A stretch of DNA of 42,200 nt from Bacilli bacterium (GTDB lineage Bacteria; Bacillota_I; Bacilli_A; RFN20; CAG-826). The stretch spans positions 1 to 42,200 of the forward strand of contig JAGAYY010000061.1 of the NCBI GenBank assembly GCA_017940265.1, read 5' to 3'. The notes beneath the pieces are model-generated. The model saw only the letters and a list, made by a program, of their open reading frames with translations, was not told where the DNA came from and did no database searches. The translations under genes and the position numbers were made by a program. Positions 8,279-17,548 of the stretch are shown piece by piece. Positions within the stretch are counted from its first letter, which is position 1, and the number at the start of each line of letters is the position of its first letter.

Positions 8279-10675
8279 CTAGATAGCCACGATATTAACG
8301 ATACGGTTTTTAACAACGATGATCTTTTTGATTTCTTTACCTTCGATGTTACGTTTCACGCCTTCAAGGGCTAAAGCAGCGGCTTTCACCACTTCATCAT
8401 CTTCATCTTTAGCGATTTCTAGTTCGCCTCTCACTTTACCGTTAACAGAAACACCCATCTTAATGGTGTTAAGCGCTAATTTGGATTCGTCGTATTTTGG
8501 CCATTCCGCGAAAGCGATTGTTTCATTGTGACCAAGAAGTTCCCACATTTCTTCACCGAGGTGAGGACAAATACAAGAGATGAGTTTGACAAATCCTTCA
8601 GCATATTTCTTGCTTAATTTATTAACGCGATAGACTTCATTAATGAAAATCATCATTTGGCTAATCGCCGTATTGAATGATAGATTAGCGAAGTCTTCGC
8701 TTACTTTCTTGACTGTTTGGTTATAGACTAAATCAAGTTCTGGAGTGTCTTCTTCAGTGACGATATTATTTTCAATAATAATACGATACACTCTTTCTAA
8801 GAATTTATGAGCGCCTTCTACCCCTTGATTAGACCAAGGTTTACTTGCTTCAAGTGGACCCATGAACATTTCATATAAGCGTAATGTATCCGCGCCGTAC
8901 TGGGCCACTATATCACTTGGGTTAACAACAAATTCTGGATAACGTTTACCCATCTTAATGTTATTACTACCTAAGATCATGCCTTGGTGAACGAGTTTTT
9001 GGAAAGGTTCATCAAAGCTGATATAGCCTTTATCATATAAATATTTAGTCCAAATACGTGAATAGATTAAATGTCCTACTGCGTGTTCTGGACCACCGAT
9101 ATATAAGTCAACAGGTAACCAGTGATCTGCTAATTTCTTATCACAGAATGTTTTATCATTATGCGGATCAACATATCTTAAGAAATACCAAGAAGAACCC
9201 GCACTACCTGGCATAGTGGATGTTTCACGTTTACCGTGAAGACCGTTATGGTTATATTCTTTCCATTCTTTAGCGTTCTCTAATGGTGCTTGACCGTTAT
9301 GACCTTTATAGTCATCTAGTTCTGGTAAAACAAGTGGTAATTCATCATCATCTAAGGCGTGGACTGTGCCATCATCAAGATGGACGACAGGAACTGGTTC
9401 ACCCCAGTATCTTTGTCTAGCAAAGACCCATTCTCTAAATTTATAGTTAACTTTTTGTTCACCGATGCCTTTTTCTTTTAAGAAATTAATCATCTTATTA
9501 ATAGCGTCTTCCTTATTTAAACCGTTGAGGAAACCACTATTGATGTGAGTACCATCTTCTTCATAAGCTTCTTTAGAGATATCTCCACCTTCTAAGACTT
9601 GGATGATATCAAGGCCATACTTTTTAGCGAAAGCATAGTCTCTACTATCATGAGCAGGGACCGCCATAATGGCGCCTGTACCATAGCTTGCTAAAACATA
9701 ATCAGAAATATAAATTGGAACTTTCTTATTGTTTGCAGGGTTAATCGCATAAGCACCAGTAAAGCAACCGGTCTTATCTTTAGAAGTTGATGTTCTTTCG
9801 ATTTCACTCTTCTTACTAGCGGCGTCAATATAAGCAAGAACATCACCTTCTTGTTCTTTGCTCATAATCTTTTTGATTAAAGCGTGTTCTGGAGAAAGAA
9901 CACAATATGTACAACCAAATAATGTATCCGCGCGTGTAGTAAAGACAATAAATGATTCGTTACTATCAGCGACTTGGAATTTAATTTCCGCACCAATAGA
10001 TTTACCAATCCAGTTTCTTTGGATTTCTTTAGTACTTTCTGGCCAATCAATTCTATTTAAACCTTCTAATAAGCGTTCCGCAAATTTAGGTTGATCAATA
10101 ACCCATTGTTTAAGGTTCTTTCTAATAACAGGATAGCCACCTCTTTCACTCTTACCATCAATAACTTCATCGTTACTTAAAACAGTACCGAGTTCTTCAC
10201 ACCAGTTAACTGGCATATCAATGTATTTAGCGTAGCCATCTAAGAATAGACCTTTAAAGATCCACTGTGTCCATTTATAGAAAGATGGATCACTTGTGGC
10301 GATTACTCTATCCCAGTCATAATCAAAACCGAGTTCTTTAAGTTGTTTTGTGAAGTATGCAATATTCTTTTGGGTAAAGCCTTCTGGGTGATTACCTGTT
10401 TGGATGGCGTATTGTTCCGCGGGTAAACCAAAAGAGTCGTAGCCCATTGGGTGAAGGACATTATAGCCTTGCATCCTTTTCATACGACAAACGATATCGG
10501 TGGCGGTATAGCCTTCTGGGTGACCAGCATGTAAACCCACACCACTTGGATAAGGGAACATATCTAACGCATAGAATTTAGGTTTACTAAAATCATAGAC
10601 GTCAGTCTTAAATGTTTTATTATCTTCCCAATACTTTTGCCACTTAGCTTCGATTTCACGATGATTGAATCCCAT
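8279..10675 (-). CDS. leuS: Leucine--tRNA ligase
   Basis: 798 residues, a normal bacterial length. The class I HIGH motif is HAGH (49-52), the CP1 editing domain is present ([10 protein letters not shown] and [10 protein letters not shown] with its conserved Asp), and the anticodon-binding C-terminal part is complete. The KMSKS loop reads KMGKR (574-578), with Gly where Ser is expected. A good SD (AAAGGAG) precedes the ATG. Only 30 bp separate it from glgA, so there is no room for the T-box leader often found before synthetase genes in Bacillota. Confidence 0.97.
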   Translation of the reverse strand: MGFNHREIEAKWQKYWEDNKTFKTDVYDFSKPKFYALDMFPYPSGVGLHAGHPEGYTATDIVCRMKRMQGYNVLHPMGYDSFGLPAEQYAIQTGNHPEGFTQKNIAYFTKQLKELGFDYDWDRVIATSDPSFYKWTQWIFKGLFLDGYAKYIDMPVNWCEELGTVLSNDEVIDGKSERGGYPVIRKNLKQWVIDQPKFAERLLEGLNRIDWPESTKEIQRNWIGKSIGAEIKFQVADSNESFIVFTTRADTLFGCTYCVLSPEHALIKKIMSKEQEGDVLAYIDAASKKSEIERTSTSKDKTGCFTGAYAINPANNKKVPIYISDYVLASYGTGAIMAVPAHDSRDYAFAKKYGLDIIQVLEGGDISKEAYEEDGTHINSGFLNGLNKEDAINKMINFLKEKGIGEQKVNYKFREWVFARQRYWGEPVPVVHLDDGTVHALDDDELPLVLPELDDYKGHNGQAPLENAKEWKEYNHNGLHGKRETSTMPGSAGSSWYFLRYVDPHNDKTFCDKKLADHWLPVDLYIGGPEHAVGHLIYSRIWTKYLYDKGYISFDEPFQKLVHQGMILGSNNIKMGKRYPEFVVNPSDIVAQYGADTLRLYEMFMGPLEASKPWSNQGVEGAHKFLERVYRIIIENNIVTEEDTPELDLVYNQTVKKVSEDFANLSFNTAISQMMIFINEVYRVNKLSKKYAEGFVKLISCICPHLGEEMWELLGHNETIAFAEWPKYDESKLALNTIKMGVSVNGKVRGELEIAKDEDDEVVKAAALALEGVKRNIEGKEIKKIIVVKNRIVNIVAI

Positions 10676-10696
10676 AATACATACTCCTTTAAGAGG

Positions 10697-10718
10697 GCTA
10701 GTTATTTATTTAACTAGC
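10697..10718. repeat. Perfect 8-bp inverted repeat over the glgA stop codon
   Basis: GCTAGTTA (10697-10704) and TAACTAGC (10711-10718) are separated by six bases and span the glgA TAA. On the transcribed (minus) strand no T-run follows, so it is not a usual intrinsic terminator. It could protect or process the glg mRNA ahead of leuS. Confidence 0.45.
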
Positions 10719-12142
10719 ATCTTATAAAGTTTAATGTATTCTAAGGTACTCTTCAACCATGAATTATCAGTATTCATTGCGTTTTTCATCAATTGATGAA
10801 GCAATTTCTTGTTGTTATAGACGTCATAAGCATAATGAGATGTTCTAGTCATCTCATAAGCACTATAGGCATCAAAGCCAAAGCCGTTACTAGTAAGAGC
10901 GTTATTGCCGTCATAACAAATAACACTGTCTTTTAGACCACCTGTTCTACGAACAATTGGTAAAGAACCATATCTTTGGGCAATCATTTGACCTAAGCCA
11001 CATGGTTCAAATAAAGACGGCATGATAAAGAAGTCACTAGCAGCGTAGACTTTATGAGCGAGGTTATCGCTATAGCCGATAAATAGACCAATACGGTCTG
11101 GATATCTATTTTTTAATTCTTCCCATTTTTGTTCGTATTGATGTTCACCACTACCGAGCATAAAGATATTCGCTCCTCTAGCGATTAATTCTTCTACCGC
11201 TGGGAAGATGATATCAAAACCTTTTTGCCAAGTAATACGTGTCACTAATGCATATAAAGGAGCTTTAGAATTCTTAATACCATATTGATAGCATAAAGCT
11301 TCCTTATTAGCTTTCTTACCGCTTACTAAGTTCTTCGCTGTATATTCTTGTGCGATTTGTTTATCTGTTTCAGGATTAAATTCTAAATAGTCGATGCCGT
11401 TTAAGATACCAGAGAAGTCCCATTCTCTATAACGAAGAACACTATCTAGACCCATACCACCTTCAGGAGTTAATAATTCAAGATGATGGGTTGGGGAAAC
11501 GGTTGTGATTTTATTTGAATAAACAATACCCGCTTTTAAGGTACTTACTTGATCTTTGAAACGGACTGAACCGTTATCAAAATATTCATCAGTTAAGTTA
11601 TAGAAATCACCTAAAGTGAATTTAGGCATTAAGCCTTGGAAGGCGGGATTATGGATGGTGAAAACAAATTTGGTTTTAGCGAACTTTTCTCTACATTCTT
11701 CATCCACACGTAAGAGACATGGAAGCATACCGGCTTGCCAGTCATGGACATGAATGATGTCTGGACGAAAGCGTTTACTTAATAAGAACTGCTTAACAGC
11801 GATGGTAAAGAACGCAAAGCGTTCACCATCATCAAAGTCGCCATAAATATGGCCTCTTTCAAAATATTGTTGGTTTTCAATAAAGTAATAAGTGATGCCT
11901 TCATTCACTAATGAATAGACATCAACGTTTTGCTTACGCCAAGACATATGGGTCTTATAAGAAGCGGCTTTCTTTAAAGCTTTATCTGATATTTGACGAC
12001 GAATTGAATCATAGAAAGGTAAAAATACGGAAACTTCTTCCCCCATCTTTACTAATTCTTTAGAAAGAGAATAAACGACATCAGCAAGACCACCCGTCTT
12101 ACAGAAAGGACGGGCCTCACTGGCAACCATTACTATTTTCAT
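10706..12142 (-). CDS. glgA: Glycogen synthase (ADP-glucose)
   Basis: 478 residues. The N-terminus MKIVMVASEARPF and the ADP-glucose-binding KTGGLADVV (Lys15) are typical of GT5 enzymes. The C-terminal PSLFEPCGLGQMIAQRYG holds the conserved Glu of the second Rossmann domain. It extends alpha-1,4-glucan from ADP-glucose. The ATG at 12142 is chosen over an upstream TTG at 12160, because the family starts at MKI and the SD GGAG lies inside that extension. It follows glgD by one base. Confidence 0.95.
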   Translation of the reverse strand: MKIVMVASEARPFCKTGGLADVVYSLSKELVKMGEEVSVFLPFYDSIRRQISDKALKKAASYKTHMSWRKQNVDVYSLVNEGITYYFIENQQYFERGHIYGDFDDGERFAFFTIAVKQFLLSKRFRPDIIHVHDWQAGMLPCLLRVDEECREKFAKTKFVFTIHNPAFQGLMPKFTLGDFYNLTDEYFDNGSVRFKDQVSTLKAGIVYSNKITTVSPTHHLELLTPEGGMGLDSVLRYREWDFSGILNGIDYLEFNPETDKQIAQEYTAKNLVSGKKANKEALCYQYGIKNSKAPLYALVTRITWQKGFDIIFPAVEELIARGANIFMLGSGEHQYEQKWEELKNRYPDRIGLFIGYSDNLAHKVYAASDFFIMPSLFEPCGLGQMIAQRYGSLPIVRRTGGLKDSVICYDGNNALTSNGFGFDAYSAYEMTRTSHYAYDVYNNKKLLHQLMKNAMNTDNSWLKSTLEYIKLYKMLVK

Positions 12143-12143
12143 G

Positions 12144-13256
12144 TTAGATATTAGCTCCAAAACTTATATACATGTAGTGATCATCATCACCAGCGACATC
12201 TCTAACTTCTTTAATCTGGACTTTCTTGTCCGCGACAACATATTGGAGATGACTACCCTTACCCACTTTAGTGCCACTGAAGAGAATGCAGTCTTTAACA
12301 ACCGCTCCTTCTTCGACAACGACATCACGGGAAAGGATGGAATTAATGACAGTACCTTTAATTGTTGAACCGTTAGAAATAAATGAATTACTAACGTTAG
12401 CCTTTTCACCATATAAGGCTGGAGGGGTATTGTGTGTGGTTGTATAAATTGGCCAATCTTCTTTGAAGAGTTGTTTTCTGACTTCATAAGATAAGAGTTC
12501 CATGGAGTATTTAACAAAGCAGTCAAAGTCTAAGATTGGAGCGACATAGCCATCAAAAGAGAAGGCATTAACTTCATATAAGCCATTTGTCGCACAGTAA
12601 TTGACTAAATCACGAATATTAAATAAGGTTGAAATTTCTCTTGTTTTGTTAACAAGTTGACAGAATGTTCTGTAATTGAAGATAAAGATTTCTAAAGAGA
12701 TCATTGCCTCTTTTGCGGTACCCATATTAATGGAGAAGTTCTTTACTAATTTGTTTTCTGTTTTAATAACATCGCAGTTTAAGAATTCCTCTTTAGCGTT
12801 CTTCACTCTCTTATAAATAAGAGAAATTTCACGACCTGATTCGATATGTTTTTCAATATAATCTCTAAAGTCGATTGACATTAAGAAGAAGGCTGGGGCG
12901 ACCACGACGTAGTCAGCATCGATATCTTCAAAGTGTAATCTATTAGATAATAAGTTATTAACATCGGTATTAAATTTTCTACTTGGAACGTTTTCGTTAT
13001 AGAAAATTCTTTGGTTACCAAGTTTGGTATTGTTAATCCAAATAGAACCATCTCTAACGTGAGAAACCACGGAGTGGAGATGACGGTCCACTAAGATACC
13101 AACATTATCAATACCAGAGTTAGAGAAGTTTGATAATGTGAAGTCCATTAAGCCATATCTTCCTAAAAAGGAGACTGTACCAATTGGACGTTTTTCAGTG
13201 AGCTTGCCTAATGAAGGAGCATCATGTAAATTACAAAAACCATAGACTTTTGCCAT
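12144..13256 (-). CDS. glgD: ADP-glucose pyrophosphorylase regulatory subunit GlgD
   Basis: 370 residues, clearly related to GlgC over its whole length (N-terminal nucleotidyltransferase fold, C-terminal left-handed beta-helix with hexapeptide-like repeats). The nucleotide loop GGxGTRL of GlgC is replaced by DAPSLGKLTEKRP, so it should be non-catalytic. In Bacillota GlgD pairs with GlgC and raises its activity. It starts one base after glgC stops and is followed directly by glgA, so the three are produced together. Confidence 0.94.
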   Translation of the reverse strand: MAKVYGFCNLHDAPSLGKLTEKRPIGTVSFLGRYGLMDFTLSNFSNSGIDNVGILVDRHLHSVVSHVRDGSIWINNTKLGNQRIFYNENVPSRKFNTDVNNLLSNRLHFEDIDADYVVVAPAFFLMSIDFRDYIEKHIESGREISLIYKRVKNAKEEFLNCDVIKTENKLVKNFSINMGTAKEAMISLEIFIFNYRTFCQLVNKTREISTLFNIRDLVNYCATNGLYEVNAFSFDGYVAPILDFDCFVKYSMELLSYEVRKQLFKEDWPIYTTTHNTPPALYGEKANVSNSFISNGSTIKGTVINSILSRDVVVEEGAVVKDCILFSGTKVGKGSHLQYVVADKKVQIKEVRDVAGDDDHYMYISFGANI

Positions 13257-13257
13257 A

Positions 13258-14382
13258 TTAGTGAGACACCTTTCCGCCGACTAAGGCAATTTCTTTACTA
13301 TTAGCGTTAACCACTACACCACTTTCAATTGTGGTATTTGGGGCGACGATTGCGTTATAGACTTTAGCGCCACGTTTAATCACAGAGCCTTCCATGACTA
13401 CGCAGCGATCAACAACTGCATCTTCTTCAATTAAGACTTCATTAGAAATAACTGAGGAAGTAACATTACCTAAGACAATCGCGCCTTGGTTACAAATCGA
13501 AGATTTAATTGAGGCTTCTCTACCTAAATAATGCGGTAAAGAATATGTATCTTCAGTATAGATTCTGGTGCTTCTATCACCATGGAAATGTAAATCACTT
13601 CTATCAAGAGCGACGTCCATATTAGCTTCGTGTAAGGAATCTAATGTACCAACATCTCTCCAATAGCCTTTAAATCTATAGGCTTGGAGTTTTAAACCAT
13701 CGTTTAACATCGCTGGGATAATATCACCACCGAAGTCATGGTTTGTATCTAATGCTTTATCGGCGATTAAATATTTTCTTAATACTTTCCAAGTAAAGAC
13801 ATAAACACCCATAGAGGCTAAATTGCTCTTTGGTTTCTTTGGCTTTTCTTGGAATTCGGTAATACGGTCAGTTTTATCAACCGCCATAATACCAAATCGA
13901 CTTGCTTCTTTTGGATCAACTTCGATAACGGAGATTGTGGCATCAGCACCACTATCTACGTGGAGGTCAATCATTTCGTTATAAGTCGTTTTATAAATGT
14001 GGTCGCCTGAAAGGATCAGGACATAATCTGGGGATAGACCATCAAGGAATTCAATGTTTTGCGTGATAGCGTCAGCGGTACCTTTGTACCAGTTAGCGCC
14101 TTCATCAGTTTGACGCGGGGCAATGGATGTGAGGAGAGCATGGACACCATTGAAACCCCATTTTTCACCATTACCGATATAACTATCGAGAACGGTTGGT
14201 TCGTATTGGGTTAAAACACCAATTTTATTGATTCCACTGTTAGCACAGTTACTAAGAGGGAAATCAATAATTCTGTATTTAGCCGCAAAAGAGACAGCAG
14301 GTTTTGCCATTTTTTTAGTCAAAAGACCTAATCTTGTCCCTTTGCCGCCTGCAAGAATCATTGCTACGACATTATGTGACAT
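13258..14382 (-). CDS. glgC: Glucose-1-phosphate adenylyltransferase, catalytic subunit
   Basis: 374 residues. The glycine-rich loop AGGKGTRLGLLTKKMAKPAV and the metal/catalytic LILSGDHIYKT are intact; a beta-helix follows. It makes ADP-glucose from glucose-1-phosphate and ATP, releasing PPi. The ATG at 14382 is preferred to the TTG at 14403, because AAGGAG lies at the right distance just upstream. It heads the glg operon; the genes behind it down to the GNAT gene are separated by at most 30 bp. Confidence 0.96.
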   Translation of the reverse strand: MSHNVVAMILAGGKGTRLGLLTKKMAKPAVSFAAKYRIIDFPLSNCANSGINKIGVLTQYEPTVLDSYIGNGEKWGFNGVHALLTSIAPRQTDEGANWYKGTADAITQNIEFLDGLSPDYVLILSGDHIYKTTYNEMIDLHVDSGADATISVIEVDPKEASRFGIMAVDKTDRITEFQEKPKKPKSNLASMGVYVFTWKVLRKYLIADKALDTNHDFGGDIIPAMLNDGLKLQAYRFKGYWRDVGTLDSLHEANMDVALDRSDLHFHGDRSTRIYTEDTYSLPHYLGREASIKSSICNQGAIVLGNVTSSVISNEVLIEEDAVVDRCVVMEGSVIKRGAKVYNAIVAPNTTIESGVVVNANSKEIALVGGKVSH

Positions 14383-14407
14383 AATATGCTCCTTTTTGTT
14401 CAATAAA

Positions 14408-14436
14408 ATTATAGCACTGCGTACGCGTAGTTTAAA
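14408..14436 (-). promoter_or_regulatory. Promoter of the glgC operon with palindromic spacer
   Basis: On the minus strand an extended -10 (TGCTATAAT, core 14413-14408) lies 17 bp from a weak -35 (TTTAAA, 14436-14431). The spacer contains overlapping palindromes GCGTACGC (14419-14426) and TACGCGTA (14422-14429), GC-rich in an AT-rich region and a plausible operator. The leader to the glgC ATG is about 20 bases and includes its SD. Confidence 0.6.
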
Positions 14437-14442
14437 AACATT

Positions 14443-14471
14443 TTTGCTACTTTTATATAACTTGTTATAAT
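14443..14471 (+). promoter_or_regulatory. Extended -10 promoter for the small membrane protein
   Basis: TGTTATAAT (core 14466-14471) is a consensus extended -10; the -35 at 14443-14448 (TTTGCT) is weak, with a 17-bp spacer. The expected start of transcription, about 14478, is only a few bases before the ATG at 14481, and no SD exists. It is divergent from the glgC promoter. Confidence 0.55.
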
Positions 14472-14480
14472 AAGCCCAGT

Positions 14481-14930
14481 ATGAAAGTCCCAGTAGACCG
14501 TCGTAGAACTATATTAATCTTTATAATAATGGACCTATTATTCGCGATAGGTCTATTCCTATCCTGTATGACTCTTTTCCTTTTCCAGAAATGGGGAGTC
14601 ATTCAAATACTCATTATTATCCTTTATGTTCTAACTAGTATTGGGATGTTAATCCTCTCCTTAGTGCGTAATTTCTACGTTATTGAAAACAAGTATCTAG
14701 TCCAAGTAAGAGCGTTTAAAGAAGCGTATTACCACTACAACGATGTAGTGTATATCGACAAAGAGCAATCAGAAAAGAAAAGAACCTTAGTATTCTACAC
14801 CAATAAGGGGCATGTTAGATATCTAGCGTTCGATAGGAACGGAGAAATCTATCAGGCAATGCTTAAAAAGTGCAATAATTTGTTAAGTAAAGAAGAATTT
14901 AAGAAACGTTATCCTAACGTCAAAATGTAG
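14481..14930 (+). CDS. Small membrane protein with C-terminal soluble domain, possibly PH-like
   Basis: 149 residues, not recognised as a named family. Two hydrophobic helices (about 11-33 and 39-61) are followed by about 85 polar residues with a beta-rich pattern: VIENKYLVQVRAFKEAYYH, then DVVYIDKEQ and RTLVFYTNKG. This resembles the bacterial PH-like domains found after two helices, but that is inference. No SD precedes the ATG, and the promoter -10 ends nine bases before it, so the mRNA may be leaderless. A strong terminator follows at once, making this a single-gene unit between glgC and rpmB. Confidence 0.8.
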   Translation: MKVPVDRRRTILIFIIMDLLFAIGLFLSCMTLFLFQKWGVIQILIIILYVLTSIGMLILSLVRNFYVIENKYLVQVRAFKEAYYHYNDVVYIDKEQSEKKRTLVFYTNKGHVRYLAFDRNGEIYQAMLKKCNNLLSKEEFKKRYPNVKM

Positions 14931-14938
14931 ATGAAATA

Positions 14939-14966
14939 GAGGTTAATTATTATTAGCCTCTTTTTT
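14939..14966 (+). terminator. Intrinsic terminator
   Basis: GAGGTTAA (14939-14946) pairs with TTAGCCTC (14953-14960) with one G-T pair and a six-base loop; six T follow at 14961-14966. It starts nine bases after the preceding stop codon. Confidence 0.9.
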
Positions 14967-15025
14967 ATTGCTGATTTATTAACTGAAAATTTTGATTTTC
15001 AATGATACGTTAAAAAACAAATTTA

Positions 15026-15055
15026 TTGTTGCTATGATTTTTATCTTATGATAAT
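15026..15055 (+). promoter_or_regulatory. Candidate rpmB promoter
   Basis: TTGTTG (15026-15031) and GATAAT (15050-15055) are 18 bp apart; TATGAT at 15047-15052 is an alternative -10. The -35 lies in an inverted repeat (TTGTTGC at 15026-15032, GCAACAA about 15064-15070) that could also form in the leader DNA. Confidence 0.4.
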
Positions 15056-15087
15056 ATTAATCGGCAACAAATCAGGAGGACGATGAT

Positions 15088-15282
15088 ATGTCAAGAGTTT
15101 GTCCAGTATTAGGAAAAGGTCCATTAAGCGGTAACAACCGTTCCCACTCTTTAAGAGCTACACGTCGTAGATGGAACACCAATCTTCAAGTTCGTACCGT
15201 CGTTGTTGATGGCAAAGAAATGCGTATTCGTATGTCTACAAGAGCATATCGTAGCCTCAATAAACAATATAAGGATCGCTAA
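15088..15282 (+). CDS. rpmB: 50S ribosomal protein L28
   Basis: 64 residues. GKGPLSGNNRSHSLRATRRR followed by NLQVRTV and RMSTRAYRSL is the L28 pattern. It is a component of the large ribosomal subunit. A strong SD (AGGAGG) sits eight to thirteen bases before the ATG. It is transcribed alone between two terminators and converges with the rpe/rsgA run. In Bacillus subtilis rpmB likewise lies opposite to and beyond rsgA-rpe. Confidence 0.97.
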   Translation: MSRVCPVLGKGPLSGNNRSHSLRATRRRWNTNLQVRTVVVDGKEMRIRMSTRAYRSLNKQYKDR

Positions 15283-15312
15283 TCTTTTACTTAAAAGACA
15301 AGATATAAAAAT

Positions 15313-15336
15313 CGACTCAGAAACGAGTCGTTTTTT
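15313..15336. terminator. Intrinsic terminator, probably bidirectional
   Basis: CGACTC (15313-15318) pairs with GAGTCG (15325-15330); TTTTTT follows on the plus strand (15331-15336). On the minus strand the hairpin is followed by ATTTTTA, so it can also end the leftward transcript, whose last gene stops at 15344. Confidence 0.88.
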
Positions 15337-15343
15337 ATTATTC

Positions 15344-16024
15344 TTAAGCGATGAAACTTAATATAACTAAAGGTAATGGAGATAGTATATAAGTGAAGAT
15401 AGCCCACCACTCATTAAAAGCAATTGGGATGAACTTAGGTCTAGCCATCACTTCATTACCATCTTTATCAACACTTTTATCTAAATAAATCTTATATGTA
15501 GCGCGTGGATTAAATAGGAAAATGACCATAGTGACCGCTAATAAAGCGCCCACCACCATGGCAATGACACTTAATGCTTTAGCGGAATCTACTTCATTAA
15601 CTCTAAATGCTTCATAGCCTAATAAGGCATTAAGAGCGGGCATCGCAAATGAAAGAGTCATCGCTAAAGTAGAAACAATAATATGTGTTCTTAAGAATTG
15701 AAGTGGCATAAATAATAAGCAGCCAATTAGTGCAGCGGTAATTATAGAAAGGGCCACTAAAACGTAGATGGTAATGCTATTAGAATTAATATTACTCATC
15801 TTATAAATATAAAAGACAATAACGCCTAGCATTGATAAGACTAAAGCGATATTGCCATATATGTTTCTTTTAAAAGAATTTGGATAATTAAATTCATATG
15901 GAAACATTCTTTTAAATGAATATTTCACATCGTGTTTTTTATAGTAAAAAGCGGAGGAAAGAAAATATCCTCCCACAAAGAGGGATAAGCTAGCTAAGAA
16001 TATTGCAAGGGAAATAAAGCCCAT
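15344..16024 (-). CDS. Unknown integral membrane protein (about six helices)
   Basis: 226 residues with about six hydrophobic segments, near residues 3-24, 54-72, 82-106, 112-134, 147-170 and the C-terminus (WWAIFTYILSPLPLVILSF). No catalytic or transport motif was recognised. It begins one base after the rpe stop and is the last gene of the gmk-to-rpe run, ending just before a bidirectional terminator. In Bacillus subtilis this place holds thiN, a soluble thiamine pyrophosphokinase; this protein is not that enzyme. Confidence 0.82.
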   Translation of the reverse strand: MGFISLAIFLASLSLFVGGYFLSSAFYYKKHDVKYSFKRMFPYEFNYPNSFKRNIYGNIALVLSMLGVIVFYIYKMSNINSNSITIYVLVALSIITAALIGCLLFMPLQFLRTHIIVSTLAMTLSFAMPALNALLGYEAFRVNEVDSAKALSVIAMVVGALLAVTMVIFLFNPRATYKIYLDKSVDKDGNEVMARPKFIPIAFNEWWAIFTYILSPLPLVILSFIA

Positions 16025-16025
16025 A

Positions 16026-16685
16026 TTAATGGAATAAGCTATCGTACCTTTCTTTAAAGTTATCAGCGCCGAATAAATAGTTACCAGCGACTAAGACATC
16101 TGCGCCGATATTTAAGCAGTCTTTACCAGTGATATCGTTAATACCACCATCGACAGAAATTAAAGCGTGACTTCTTGTTTCAACAATTTCATCAATAAGA
16201 GCGCTGATTCTATCTAATGTTTCTGGGATGAACTTTTGACCACCCGCACCAGGTTCAACACTCATGACGAGTACAAGATCAAGTTTTTCTAAGAATGGAT
16301 AGACCTTTTCAATTGGGGTTCCTGGTTTAACAGAAAGACCAGCTTTCATTTTATATTTATGGATTTCATCGATGACTGCATCGACTTCATCATCATCTTT
16401 ACATGCTTCATAATGGAAGGTTAAATAGTCAGCGCCTGTTTTAGCGAATTTTTTAATGAAACTCATTGGGTCTTCCACCATGAGGTGAACATCCTTAACA
16501 AAGTCGATTTCTTTAAACAATTTTTCAAAGAAGATATTACCGAAAGAAATATTCGGAACAAAGTGACCGTCCATGACATCTAAATGGATCCATGTGCATC
16601 CAGCATCCTTAATCTTTTTTAATTCATTTTCTAAGTGTAAGTAATCACACACTAGAATGGATGGGGAAACGATCATATTTTTCAT
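16026..16685 (-). CDS. rpe: Ribulose-phosphate 3-epimerase
   Basis: 219 residues, a TIM-barrel. SPSILVCDYLHLENEL at the N-terminus, HLDVMDGHFVPN with metal-binding His/Asp, and SVDGGIND near the C-terminus with the catalytic Asp are all present. It interconverts ribulose-5-phosphate and xylulose-5-phosphate. The start overlaps the rsgA stop (ATGA). Confidence 0.97.
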   Translation of the reverse strand: MKNMIVSPSILVCDYLHLENELKKIKDAGCTWIHLDVMDGHFVPNISFGNIFFEKLFKEIDFVKDVHLMVEDPMSFIKKFAKTGADYLTFHYEACKDDDEVDAVIDEIHKYKMKAGLSVKPGTPIEKVYPFLEKLDLVLVMSVEPGAGGQKFIPETLDRISALIDEIVETRSHALISVDGGINDITGKDCLNIGADVLVAGNYLFGADNFKERYDSLFH

Positions 16686-17548
16686 TTTGAATACCTCTCT
16701 TTTTTAAAAATTGCTTCTTCTGATAACTTTTTATAACATTCATAGGCGAGATTAGAAATCTCACCGTTATGAACCTTCTCTTTTACTAAACACCTATTTT
16801 CGCTTAAATGCAAGCAATCCGCAAAATAACATTTATTATATAAATTGGTAAAGCCAGGATAGAAGGCTGCTAGGTCCTCTTTATAGAGATTTAACTCTAA
16901 TGAAGAGAATCCTGGAGTATCGGCAATATAGCCACCTTGATATGGTAAAAGGATGACTTCTTTTGTTTGGTGCTTACCTCTTCCTAAGGCCATAGAATAT
17001 TCACCAATGGCTCTTTCATAATTACTATCAATAGCGTTTATTAAAGATGATTTACCAACACCAGTTTGACCCATAATGCAGCTCACTTCATCTTTGAATA
17101 AAGCCTTTACTTCTTCGAGTCCTTCTTTGGTTTTGTTGGAGATAAAATAGGTTTCAATATTGATACTTTTAAATGTTTCTTTAATCTCATTTATGAGCTT
17201 TTCATCATGCTCTTTATCAATCTTAGTAATGACTAATTTTGCCTTGATATTATGCATATTAGCGTAGGTTAGATATTTAAACGCTAAAAGGTAGGAAAAA
17301 TCAGGTTCTTTAAGAGAGAACACTAAGATGATTTGAGAAATATTAGCGATTAATGGTCTTTTTAAAGATGATGAACGAGGATAGACATTTTCTATCACTA
17401 ATTCATTTGGATCAAATTCGATATTATCTCCCACGACTGGTTTAATTCCTTGGTTACGGAAAATACCACGCGGTTTACATTTATAGATGACCCCTTCCGC
17501 TTCAATAGCGTAGAGACCACATGTAATAGCGATAATTAATCCCTTCAT
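16682..17548 (-). CDS. rsgA: Small ribosomal subunit biogenesis GTPase RsgA
   Basis: 288 residues with an N-terminal OB-like part and a circularly permuted GTPase: G4 TKID (108-111) comes before G1 GQTGVGKS (160-167) and G3 DTPG (210-213). The C-terminal zinc site is Cys240, Cys245, His247 and Cys253. It matures the 30S subunit. It is translationally coupled on both sides (TAATG with prkC, ATGA with rpe). Confidence 0.97.
   Translation of the reverse strand: MKGLIIAITCGLYAIEAEGVIYKCKPRGIFRNQGIKPVVGDNIEFDPNELVIENVYPRSSSLKRPLIANISQIILVFSLKEPDFSYLLAFKYLTYANMHNIKAKLVITKIDKEHDEKLINEIKETFKSINIETYFISNKTKEGLEEVKALFKDEVSCIMGQTGVGKSSLINAIDSNYERAIGEYSMALGRGKHQTKEVILLPYQGGYIADTPGFSSLELNLYKEDLAAFYPGFTNLYNKCYFADCLHLSENRCLVKEKVHNGEISNLAYECYKKLSEEAIFKKERYSK

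Noticed and set aside
10676..10705. T-box riboswitch ahead of leuS
   Set aside because: The gap is 30 bp, far too short for a T-box, and no specifier or antiterminator is possible there.
12144..13256. A second catalytic GlgC
   Set aside because: The nucleotide-binding glycine loop is absent; it is the GlgD-type partner.
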